Assembly: GCA_021372895.1 (NCBI GenBank)
Contig: JAJFTP010000081.1
Location: forward strand, 18,827-82,826
Direction of reading: 5' to 3'
DNA from: Synergistaceae bacterium
GTDB taxonomy: Bacteria > Synergistota > Synergistia > Synergistales > Synergistaceae
Length of the DNA stretch: 64,000 nt
Below, in pieces: positions 42,751 through 50,585 of this stretch (position 1 is the first letter of the stretch; every line of letters begins with the position of its first letter). The notes beneath the pieces are model-generated. The model was not told the DNA's origin. It was given only the letters and a program-made list of their open reading frames with translations, and ran no database searches. Both the position numbers and the translations under genes were made by a program.

Positions 42751-44724
42751 CTAACCCCTTGATGCTCTCGTTGCATTCAATATGGCAAGCAGTGCTACCC
42801 CGACATCGGCAAAAACCGCTTCCCAAAGCCCTGCAAGCCCGACTGCGCCGAAGACGAGGAATATCCCCTTAACTCCAAGAGCCATAATAACATTTTCCCA
42901 TACTATTACATGTGTTTTTTTCGCAACGCGGAGAAGTTCCGCAACCTTCAGAGGAGAATCGTCAAGGATAACAGCATCGGCTATTTCCACTGCGACCTGC
43001 GATCCGAACCCGCCCATTGCTATCCCGGTCTCGGATGTTACCAATACCGGGCCGTCGTTCACGCCGTCCCCGACATAAAGTGTTTTTGCAGTGTCCCCGC
43101 CGCATATATCCCTAAGTGCCTCTACTTTATCGCCGGGCAGAAGCTCTGAACGATAACCGTCAAGTCCAAGTTCATTCGCAACATATTTTGCAACTTCTTC
43201 TCTGTCACCGGTGAGCATGTAGATCCCCTTAACACCAAGCTCTCGAAGCTCCTTAACCGCTTGGTAGGATTCTTTCCTTATGCTGTCTGTGACGATAATA
43301 TAACCTATGTATATCCCGTTTTTCATAACGTGGACGACTGTGCCGGTTTCAGAAACTTCCGGCGTTCTGATCCCATAGTCTGCAATAAGAGCGGAGTTTC
43401 CTACGACTACAGTATCTCCTTTGTCAGCAAGCAGCATCCCCTTGCCAGCGATCTGAGTCACCTGTAAGTCCTGGCGGAGAGGAATATCCCCTGCCGCTGC
43501 CAAGATCGATTTTGCAACCGGATGGTTTGACCCTGCCTCGGCCGAAGCTGCGATCTTAAGCAGTTCATCAATGCTGATCCCATTTGACGGGACTATTTCT
43601 GCGACCTTGAACTGTCCGTATGTAAGGGTCCCTGTCTTGTCAAATACAGCGATTGTAACTTTGTTTACTGCGTCAAAGACATTTGCGCCTTTGACGAGGA
43701 TGCCTTTTTTCGAAGCACTTCCGATGCCGCCGAAGTATCCGAGCGGTATGGATATTACAAGTGCGCACGGGCAGGATATGACCAGCAAAATGAGTCCCCG
43801 GTAGAACCATTCATGAAAGTCCCCGTTTCCGGTGAGCGGCGGAATAAAGGCCACCATTGCAGCAAGGGTAAAGACAGCCGGAGTGTACCACTTTGAGAAG
43901 CGTGTGATAAATCGCTCCGTGGGTGATTTACGGGTCACCGCATTCTGGATCATCTCCAGCATGCGTGATATTGTTGAATCTTCGAACGGACCTGCGGCTT
44001 CTATAGTAAGAAGACCGTCAAGCGCAAGCGTTCCACCGTGTACTGTCCCTCCGGATCCAACGGCAACAGGCATAGATTCTCCGGTTATTGCAGAGCAATC
44101 GACCAGAGAGGTCCCGTTTTTGACTATCCCGTCTATAGGTATAACTTCTCCGGGGAGTACCTGGACTATGTCCCCTTTAACTATTTCCTTTGGATCAATA
44201 TTTATGGGTATTCCGTCCCTTATAAGGCGTGCAAATAGCGGTTTTTGCGCTAACAGCGCTTTTATTGAACGGCGTGATTGCGAAGAGGCTTTCTCCTGAA
44301 ACGCTTCTCCAAGTCTGTAGAATATCATTACGCCAACGGCTTCCGACATCTCGCCTATGGCAACCGCCGCAAGTGTCGCTCCGCCCATCAGAGTGAATTC
44401 GTTGAAAACATCTCCCTTTAACAGGGCCCGAAATGCGACTTTCAGCACAGGAAACCCGCAGAACAGATAAAGGGCAAGAAACGCCGTGTTCAACACGTAG
44501 CCATTGATATGTTCGGCAAAGAATTCTTCTGCTATGAGACATAAGGCAAAGAGGGTCCCCATAATTGAAAGAAATAATATTTCTCTGCGGAATTCATCCC
44601 GCTCAGTCTTTTCTTCCTCTTCGCATTCCTCAAAAACATTGTCAACGGCTGAACAGGAACAGCAGGAACAGCCTTCATCATGTCCATTCACGTTATGATG
44701 CCCTGAATCTTTTGTATCCTTCAT
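42751..44724 (-). CDS. zntA: Zn/Cd/Pb-type P1B ATPase
   Basis: A 657-residue heavy-metal ATPase with TGES, CPC (LLVISCPCALVISIPLGYFGG), DKTGTLTYGQF, SNHPVA and GDGVNDGPVL. SCPCALVISIPLGYFGG and the late DVGVALLAILNATR segment are typical of the Zn/Cd subgroup. In place of an N-terminal HMA domain it has a short His- and Cys-rich stretch (CSCCSCSAVDNVFEECEEEE). The ATG at 44724 follows GGGGGAT; the longer frame lacks a site. The start is preceded by the terminator of the isc operon. Confidence 0.9.
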   Translation of the reverse strand: MKDTKDSGHHNVNGHDEGCSCCSCSAVDNVFEECEEEEKTERDEFRREILFLSIMGTLFALCLIAEEFFAEHINGYVLNTAFLALYLFCGFPVLKVAFRALLKGDVFNEFTLMGGATLAAVAIGEMSEAVGVMIFYRLGEAFQEKASSQSRRSIKALLAQKPLFARLIRDGIPINIDPKEIVKGDIVQVLPGEVIPIDGIVKNGTSLVDCSAITGESMPVAVGSGGTVHGGTLALDGLLTIEAAGPFEDSTISRMLEMIQNAVTRKSPTERFITRFSKWYTPAVFTLAAMVAFIPPLTGNGDFHEWFYRGLILLVISCPCALVISIPLGYFGGIGSASKKGILVKGANVFDAVNKVTIAVFDKTGTLTYGQFKVAEIVPSNGISIDELLKIAASAEAGSNHPVAKSILAAAGDIPLRQDLQVTQIAGKGMLLADKGDTVVVGNSALIADYGIRTPEVSETGTVVHVMKNGIYIGYIIVTDSIRKESYQAVKELRELGVKGIYMLTGDREEVAKYVANELGLDGYRSELLPGDKVEALRDICGGDTAKTLYVGDGVNDGPVLVTSETGIAMGGFGSQVAVEIADAVILDDSPLKVAELLRVAKKTHVIVWENVIMALGVKGIFLVFGAVGLAGLWEAVFADVGVALLAILNATRASRG

Positions 44725-44759
44725 ACGATATCCCCCAAGTTCCTTGCTCGCAGACAAAA

Positions 44760-44798
44760 ATACAGACAGCCTGATAAGCAAAATATAGCTGTCTGTAT
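44760..44798 (-). terminator. Terminator between isc-MOSC operon and Zn ATPase
   Basis: ATACAGACAGC and GCTGTCTGTAT are perfect 11-bp arms separated by 17 bases. On the minus strand TTTTTG follows. It most likely ends the isc-MOSC transcript; its location upstream of a metal ATPase also allows an operator role. Confidence 0.55.
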
Positions 44799-44814
44799 AT
44801 TTCTGCCGATATTT

Positions 44815-45267
44815 TTATTCTGCGAACTGGATAGTGTCTCCGACTTTAACCTTACCACCCTCGATAACACGGGTGAAGATGCCTTTTTTAGGCATTATAC
44901 ATTCTCCTGTTTTCTTGAAGACCTCACAGTGTGAATGACATTCCTTGCCTATCTGTGAAACTTCGAGCAACGTCTCTCCTACCCTGAGTCTGTCGCCGAT
45001 TTTGAGCCGGCTGAGGTCAAATCCTTCAGTTGTGAGGTTCTCCGCAAAACTGCCCGGTATAAGGTCGGGCAGCTTTGCCATCATAGTGCGTATATCTTCC
45101 ATGGAGATGAGGCTGACCTGCCTGTGCATGAAACCGGCATGAGCATCACCCTCCAGCCCTATCTCCTTGATCAGCACGCCCTCTTTAATGTCGTGTTTTA
45201 TCATGCCCTTTTGCGGGGCAGAGCAGACCGCGACTATTTTGCCCTTAATATCTTCACTCTGTGGCAC
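44815..45267 (-). CDS. MOSC domain protein
   Basis: A 150-residue MOSC (molybdenum cofactor sulfurase C-terminal) domain, with GLEGDAHAGFMHRQVSLIS and the Cys-containing GKECHSHCEVFKKTGECIMPKKGIF. These domains handle sulfur or molybdenum cofactor chemistry. It lies directly after the scaffold and cysteine desulfurase genes, so it may receive persulfide sulfur from NifS. Start choice: GTG 45267 follows GAGG by 6 nt; GTG 45279 is the alternative. It overlaps the nifU-like gene by 14 bases. Confidence 0.8.
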   Translation of the reverse strand: MPQSEDIKGKIVAVCSAPQKGMIKHDIKEGVLIKEIGLEGDAHAGFMHRQVSLISMEDIRTMMAKLPDLIPGSFAENLTTEGFDLSRLKIGDRLRVGETLLEVSQIGKECHSHCEVFKKTGECIMPKKGIFTRVIEGGKVKVGDTIQFAE

Positions 45268-45766
45268 GGTGATCCTCACTTACAAAAAGCTCTTCCTCTT
45301 CAGCAGGCGAAGTCGATCCGCTGCAAGTGTCATCGCCGCATGAGCCGCCGCATTCTATGCATGTCGTCGGGGCTTTGAAGCCCTCAGGGACCTTTCCTGT
45401 CTTACGTCTGAAGTAATCCGCAATGGCGGCCTCGATCCCCTCCTGGGCGAGCATTGAGCAATGGAGCTTTGCAGGCGGCAGCCCGCCCAGGGCTTCGGCT
45501 ACGTCCTTATTGTTTATTTTCAGGGCTTCGCTGATCGTCTTGCCCTTTGCCATCTCCGTGACCATGGAGCTTGTCGCGATAGCCGCCGCACATCCGAAAG
45601 TCTCGAACTTTATATCTTCTATGATCTCTTTATCGTTGATCTTGAGATATATCTTCATTACGTCGCCGCATACCGGATTTCCTACTTCTCCGATAGCATT
45701 GGCGTCGTCGATCTTTCCCGCGTTGCGTGGGTGCATAAAATAATCAACTACTTTTTCAGTGTACAT
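45254..45766 (-). CDS. iscU: NifU/IscU-type Fe-S cluster scaffold with Cys-rich tail
   Basis: A 170-residue protein. The first 125 residues are an IscU scaffold with the three cluster cysteines in GNPVCGDVM, TFGCAAAIATSS and KLHCSMLAQ. The C-terminal extension has CIECGGSCGDDTC and an acidic tail, not the NifU thioredoxin-like domain. It assembles Fe-S clusters from NifS-derived sulfur. GAGAGG precedes the ATG. It follows the desulfurase gene by about 35 bases. The many Fe-S proteins nearby (POR, Hcp, Rrf2) are its likely clients. Confidence 0.9.
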   Translation of the reverse strand: MYTEKVVDYFMHPRNAGKIDDANAIGEVGNPVCGDVMKIYLKINDKEIIEDIKFETFGCAAAIATSSMVTEMAKGKTISEALKINNKDVAEALGGLPPAKLHCSMLAQEGIEAAIADYFRRKTGKVPEGFKAPTTCIECGGSCGDDTCSGSTSPAEEEELFVSEDHRATE

Positions 45767-45800
45767 AATGCAACCTCTCCTCTTTTTAGATCGATTATAT

Positions 45801-46973
45801 TTACTTTTTGTTGTAGAACGGTGACATGGCGCGAAGTTTCTCGACTATAGGCGGGAACTGTTCAAGAACGTAATCGATATCCTCGTCGCCCAGGTCCTTT
45901 CCTAGTGTCATGCGCACCGAGCCGTGTGCCGTGGAGTGGTCAAGTCCCAGAGCGAGAAGAACGTAGCTTGGCTCAAGGCTGCCGGAAGTACAGGCAGAAC
46001 CGCTCGATACTCCTATGCCGACCGAATCCATAAGAAGAAGCATCCCTTCTCCTTCTATATACTTGACGCAGATACTGACGTGGTATGGAAGACGCTGTGT
46101 TCTGTGTCCTGTAAGTAATGTCTCCGGTATCCTCTCAAGCAATCCGTCGATAAGTTTATCGCGAAGGCGTCTTTCGTTTTCGATCTCACCGCTTGCAAGG
46201 CGTTCCGCAGCGAGCTCCGCAGCCATTCCGAAACCAATGAGCCCCGGAGTGTTTTCGGTCCCTGAGCGCAATCCAAACTCCTGGCCGCCTCCGTGTATTA
46301 CAGGTGTCAGTTTTAGCCCCTTTCGTGCGTAAAGGGCTCCCACACCCTTAGGGCCGTACATTTTATGCGCTGCCATGGTCATCATGTCTATCGGCAGTTC
46401 CTTGACATCTATCTTGATGTGTCCTGTTGCCTGAACGCCGTCTGTATGAAAAAGGACTCCGTGTTTGTGGCATACTTCACCGAGTTCTGCCACCGGCTCG
46501 ATCGTGCCTATCTCATTGTTTGCAAACATAACAGATGCAAGTATAGTATCTGGTCTGATGGCAGCCTCAAGTTCCTTCGGGTCCACTAGTCCGTATTTGT
46601 CCACAGGTAGGATCGTATATTCATAGCCCATTTTGCCTAGCCATTTAACTGTATCAAGAAGGGCGTGGTGCTCTATCGCGCTTGTTATTATATGCTTGCC
46701 CTTGTCCTTCATCGCCCATGCGGTGCCCTTTATTGCCAGATTATCAGCTTCACTTCCGCCGCCCGTGAAGATTATGTCTTTAGGCTGTGCACCTATCAGC
46801 TCTGAAACTTGAGAGCGTGCCTTGTCAACGCCTTTTCTTGCCTCTTGCCCCCATTCGTGAAGGCTGTTCGGATTGCCGTATATTTCCGAAAAATAGGGTA
46901 TCATTGCCTCAAGTACTTTTTTATCGACCTGAGTTGTTGCTGAGTTGTCCAGATAAACTTTGCGCGGTGTCAT
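45801..46973 (-). CDS. iscS: Cysteine desulfurase (NifS/IscS)
   Basis: A 390-residue PLP-dependent cysteine desulfurase. YLDNSATTQVD lies at the N-terminus and MTMAAHKMYGPKGVGALY contains the PLP lysine. GVSSGSACTSGSLEPSYVL contains the catalytic cysteine in a short loop, as in the NifS-type enzymes. It supplies sulfur for Fe-S assembly. AGGGGTGAT precedes the ATG. It is second in the iscR-iscS-iscU-MOSC operon. Confidence 0.95.
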   Translation of the reverse strand: MTPRKVYLDNSATTQVDKKVLEAMIPYFSEIYGNPNSLHEWGQEARKGVDKARSQVSELIGAQPKDIIFTGGGSEADNLAIKGTAWAMKDKGKHIITSAIEHHALLDTVKWLGKMGYEYTILPVDKYGLVDPKELEAAIRPDTILASVMFANNEIGTIEPVAELGEVCHKHGVLFHTDGVQATGHIKIDVKELPIDMMTMAAHKMYGPKGVGALYARKGLKLTPVIHGGGQEFGLRSGTENTPGLIGFGMAAELAAERLASGEIENERRLRDKLIDGLLERIPETLLTGHRTQRLPYHVSICVKYIEGEGMLLLMDSVGIGVSSGSACTSGSLEPSYVLLALGLDHSTAHGSVRMTLGKDLGDEDIDYVLEQFPPIVEKLRAMSPFYNKK

Positions 46974-47000
46974 TACAAATCACCCCTCTGATGTATTGTG

Positions 47001-47453
47001 TTATTTCTTCCTGCCGCAGTTGCAAAGCGCCGAGCGGCAGTTGCTTTCTGACTGGTTCACAAGATCCTGGAATGTCGTGCCATCGTAGACGGCTTCAAGC
47101 GCCTCACGCGCCTTGTCCCAGAGTGGGCGAAAGACGCAGTCTTCATAGAAACTGCAGTCATCGTCGATACGGGTAGTGCATTCAACAGGTCCTAACGATC
47201 CCTGAACGAAACGTATCACCTCTCCTACCGTGATCGAATCAGCGTTGCGAAGCAGGTAATAACCACCATCCTTACCTCGTGCCGAGTCAACTAATCCGGC
47301 GCTTTTAAGACTGTTGAGTATGTTTTCAAGAAAGCGGACAGGGATCCCCTGAGCTTCTGCTATAGTTCCTATCTTGCAGGGGCCTTCATTATGATGGTAC
47401 GCGAGCTCGTATATTGCTCTAAGCGCATATTGACATTTTTGTGTTATTGCCAT
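47001..47453 (-). CDS. iscR: Rrf2-family regulator of Fe-S biogenesis (IscR-like)
   Basis: A 150-residue Rrf2 protein: ITQKCQYALRAIYELAYH at the N-terminus, recognition region IGTIAEAQGIPVRFLENILNSLKSAGLVDSARGKDGGYYL, and cysteines in VECTTRIDDDCSFYEDC that can hold a 2Fe-2S cluster. Additional cysteines at the very C-terminus (NCRSALCNCG) are unusual. It probably represses the isc operon when its cluster is filled. The start ATG at 47453 fits the family N-terminus; a GTGAAG site is weak and ATG 47465 is possible. Confidence 0.85.
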   Translation of the reverse strand: MAITQKCQYALRAIYELAYHHNEGPCKIGTIAEAQGIPVRFLENILNSLKSAGLVDSARGKDGGYYLLRNADSITVGEVIRFVQGSLGPVECTTRIDDDCSFYEDCVFRPLWDKAREALEAVYDGTTFQDLVNQSESNCRSALCNCGRKK

Positions 47454-47482
47454 TATCTTCACCATCCCTATCAAACTAGTGT

Positions 47483-47511
47483 AGATTACTCTTTGGTGAA
47501 ATATTTGTCAA
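47483..47511 (-). promoter_or_regulatory. Promoter of the isc operon
   Basis: On the minus strand TTGACA, 17 bases, TAATCT. It lies about 30 bases before the iscR start, allowing self-repression by IscR. Confidence 0.6.
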
Positions 47512-47562
47512 TGCATAATATACGTAATCGAAGTATAAGGGAAATAATGGCTGCACGTTTCT

Positions 47563-47614
47563 GATAACAAATGTCGGCGTGGGAAAGGATCTTCCCACGC
47601 CGACATTTGTTATC
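47563..47614. terminator. Long hairpin after glgC
   Basis: Two perfect 23-bp arms (GATAACAAATGTCGGCGTGG onward and their complement) enclose a 6-nt loop, 13 bases beyond the glgC stop. The T-run is short, but the hairpin strength suggests a terminator and RNA-stabilising role. Confidence 0.75.
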
Positions 47615-47627
47615 CGTGAAATTTGAG

Positions 47628-48932
47628 CTAGAATCCCATCTCGTCCGGAGACCTGAAAATATTCTCGTAAGCCCCGGGAATCTGAAGGTTTTTTCGAAGC
47701 TGAATTTTCGGCATCCCAATTACTGTTACGCCGGAGTCCGGATCACGGAAATATTTTTCAGCGTCGGCCGCAGCATCAAATCCGATTGATGTTCCGGCTG
47801 CAATTTTGTTGTGAGCATCAACTATGACCTTGCGCAGGCGGCAGTTCTCACCGATATCCACGCCTTGTCCTATTATGCACTCTTCTATTACGGCGCCTGA
47901 GTTAATGACACAGTTGCGTGAGAGCACACTCCTGCGGATGTCTGCGCCAAGCACGCGGCTGGCCTCGGCGCGCAGGCATCCGTCAACTGAACATTCGTGG
48001 TCATGCGCCGGATATGTGAATCCCGGAGGGTCTGAGTATGATACAGTACGAATCGGCCAGAGTGAGTTATAGAGGCTCAGTGCTGAAGGATGGTGCAGCA
48101 GGTCCATGTGGGCCTCCCAGTAAGCTTTGATGTTTCCTACGTCCTTCCAGTAAGGCCTGTCATCACCCGGAAGGACATTGGTCGAGAAGTCGTAAGCCAT
48201 TAACCTGTGGCTCTTATAGAGCATAGGCAGTATATCGCGCCCGAAGTCATGAGTGCTGTCCTTCCTCTCGTTGTCGGAAAGGACCGACTCTTCAAGCGTC
48301 TCACGTTCGAAGATGTAGTTCCCCATGGATACGAAACTGAATCCGGGCCTGCCCGGTATTTCGGGCGGGATTGCAGGTTTTTCGACGAAATCGATGATGC
48401 GGCCGGTTTTGTCTGTTGCTATGCACCCGAACTGGTGCGCCTCGCATGACGGGACTACGTATGCGGCAACGGTGATGTCTGCCTTGGTATCCATGTGGAA
48501 CTGCAGCATCTGCTCTATGTCCATTTTATAAACATGATCCGCTGCGAATATGCATATCCTATCCGCATCGAATAGCGTAACCAGGTGCATGTTCTGAAAT
48601 ACAGCATCTGCCGTACCTTCGTACCAGCGCTCGCCGTCCCACATCTGAGCAGGGACTACATTCACAAAGAAGTCGCGCCCTCGCAGTGCGCTGCCGAACT
48701 GCCAGCCTTTGCCGATGTGCTCATGAAGTGACTGGCTCTTGAACTGAATAAGGCAATAAATAGAAAAAAGACCGCTGTTGACCATATTGGAGAGTGCAAA
48801 GTCGATGATGCGATATTTTGCAGCAAAGGGGACTGCAGGTTTAGCCCTGTACCTTGTCAGAGGCATAAGGCGTTCTCCCTTCCCGCCGGCAAGAACGATA
48901 CCTAAAACTCTGCCGTATTTACCGTGTATCAT
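47628..48932 (-). CDS. glgC: Glucose-1-phosphate adenylyltransferase
   Basis: A 434-residue ADP-glucose pyrophosphorylase. The nucleotide-binding motif is VLAGGKGERLMPLT, with RAKPAVPFAAKYRIIDFALSN, WYEGTADAVFQN, DHVYKMD, DFVEKP and a C-terminal left-handed beta-helix (SGAVIEECIIGQGVDIGENC). It makes ADP-glucose, the committed step of glycogen synthesis. Length matches bacterial GlgC. GGGAGGCGG precedes the ATG. It is downstream of and co-directional with glgA, separated by about 170 AT-rich bases. Confidence 0.95.
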   Translation of the reverse strand: MIHGKYGRVLGIVLAGGKGERLMPLTRYRAKPAVPFAAKYRIIDFALSNMVNSGLFSIYCLIQFKSQSLHEHIGKGWQFGSALRGRDFFVNVVPAQMWDGERWYEGTADAVFQNMHLVTLFDADRICIFAADHVYKMDIEQMLQFHMDTKADITVAAYVVPSCEAHQFGCIATDKTGRIIDFVEKPAIPPEIPGRPGFSFVSMGNYIFERETLEESVLSDNERKDSTHDFGRDILPMLYKSHRLMAYDFSTNVLPGDDRPYWKDVGNIKAYWEAHMDLLHHPSALSLYNSLWPIRTVSYSDPPGFTYPAHDHECSVDGCLRAEASRVLGADIRRSVLSRNCVINSGAVIEECIIGQGVDIGENCRLRKVIVDAHNKIAAGTSIGFDAAADAEKYFRDPDSGVTVIGMPKIQLRKNLQIPGAYENIFRSPDEMGF

Positions 48933-49102
48933 TGAAACCGCCTCCCTTAAGAAAATGTTGATAAATTATAGACAGATCTCATTGCTGTTTCTCCATTGTA
49001 TTGTTTTTTGATGATTATGTAATGAATAGATGGAGCATAAATGAATTAAATCACTTATTATAGGTATAGTACGATTATAGCTCTTTGCGATATAGGTGTC
49101 TA

Positions 49103-50584
49103 TTAGTCTGATGTCAATATATTACGGTAAAGTTCCGCATATGCTTTGGCCGAAGCGGCCCATGAAAAATCTCTCAGCATCGAATTGTTGATTATCCTAT
49201 TCCACCTTTTTGTGTCGCGCTTTGCATCCAGGGCACGATCCAAAGCTTTTACGAGCTCTTCGATGCTGTATTCTGTGAACAGGAAACCAGTGCCATCGGC
49301 TGAATCGTCAGCATCTATGATTGTATCTGCAAGTCCGCCGGTCGCACGTGCCACCGGTATGGTCCCGTAGGCGAAAGCAATAAGCTGAGACAGTCCGCAC
49401 GGTTCAAAGAGCGATGGCATAAGGAGGATGTCCCCGCCTGAGTAAGCCAGATGGGCCATCTCTTCGCTAAAGCGGACAACAGGATGGACAGATTCGGAAT
49501 AATCTTCTGCAAACTCTGAAAGTTTTCGGTTATAGAGTTCGTTACCTGACCCTACGATTACTGCGTAAATATTTTCCGGCAGAAATTTTTCGAGTGCATC
49601 CAGCATGATGTCTATGCCCTTCTGTTCTGTGAGACGTCCGATGAATATCACTACGGGACGTCCGTCATCCTTAAAGCCGCATTTTTCCAGAAGCGCTTCT
49701 CTGCATTTAGTTTTACCTGATAGGTCTGACCTGCTGTAATTGCAGGGCAGCATCTTGTCCGTCAGCGGATTCCACACATCGTAGTCGATCCCGTTGATTA
49801 TGCCGCAAAGTTTGTTTTTGTGGGCTACTATGACGCCATCAAGTCCGAATCCTCCGCCCGGAGTCTGTATGTCCCACGAGTACCTCGGGCTGACTGTCGT
49901 TACTGCTTCAGAGGTGATAATGGCCCCTTTCATGAGGTTGACCTGTCCGTAAAACTCCATACTGTTTAGATCAAGCGGGGAGAAGGCTTTTGGGTCAAAA
50001 CCCCATGCGCTGAGCGCCGACGGGTCGAAGAGCCCCTGATGAGCAAGGTTGTGAATAGTGAAGACGGTGTCATAATCGCCGTTGAACGAAGAGTAGTACC
50101 TATGCCAGCGAAGCGCTGCCGGAACAGGGGCCGCAGTCCAGTCGTGGGCATGCAGGAACTGCGGCTTCCAGCATGTTACAGAAGGAAGTTCAAATGAAGC
50201 GAAAGATAAGAACAGAAAGGGGAAAGAACTTTCTACTGTCATCTTTTCCGGATAAATGTCAGGATTTGAGAATAGTTCATCCTGTTCAAGCATATAGATG
50301 TGCAGCCTGTCGAGCTTTACCTCCCAGACGTGCGCGGTCCACGCACGCCAGTTAAGGGCTATGCTGATATCGCCGATGAATTTTTTGTCCTGTGTGCAGA
50401 ATTTTTTTGCATTGTCAAAGACCCCCGGCCACGCCGGGATCAGCACGCGTGCGTCAATATCAAGTTCCTGCAGCGCTTTCGGCAGTGCGCCCACAACGTC
50501 ACCCAGCCCTCCTTTTTTTGCGAGTGGGGCGCATTCCGGCGCAACATGCAGGATTTTCAGTGAGAATTCCTTCGGCATCATCAT
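49103..50584 (-). CDS. glgA: Glycogen synthase (GT5)
   Basis: A 493-residue GT-B glycosyltransferase. The ADP-glucose-binding loop is KKGGLGDVVGALPKAL, with HAHDWTAAPVP, VFTIHNLAHQG, IINGIDYDVWNP and the C-terminal EPCGLSQLIAFAYGTIPVARATGGLADTI. It elongates alpha-1,4-glucan from ADP-glucose. Start: the first of three ATGs at 50584, one base after the stop of the phosphorylase fusion gene; no separate ribosome site is visible, so translation is coupled. The long frame further upstream only overlaps that gene. Confidence 0.95.
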   Translation of the reverse strand: MMMPKEFSLKILHVAPECAPLAKKGGLGDVVGALPKALQELDIDARVLIPAWPGVFDNAKKFCTQDKKFIGDISIALNWRAWTAHVWEVKLDRLHIYMLEQDELFSNPDIYPEKMTVESSFPFLFLSFASFELPSVTCWKPQFLHAHDWTAAPVPAALRWHRYYSSFNGDYDTVFTIHNLAHQGLFDPSALSAWGFDPKAFSPLDLNSMEFYGQVNLMKGAIITSEAVTTVSPRYSWDIQTPGGGFGLDGVIVAHKNKLCGIINGIDYDVWNPLTDKMLPCNYSRSDLSGKTKCREALLEKCGFKDDGRPVVIFIGRLTEQKGIDIMLDALEKFLPENIYAVIVGSGNELYNRKLSEFAEDYSESVHPVVRFSEEMAHLAYSGGDILLMPSLFEPCGLSQLIAFAYGTIPVARATGGLADTIIDADDSADGTGFLFTEYSIEELVKALDRALDAKRDTKRWNRIINNSMLRDFSWAASAKAYAELYRNILTSD

Positions 50585-50585
50585 A

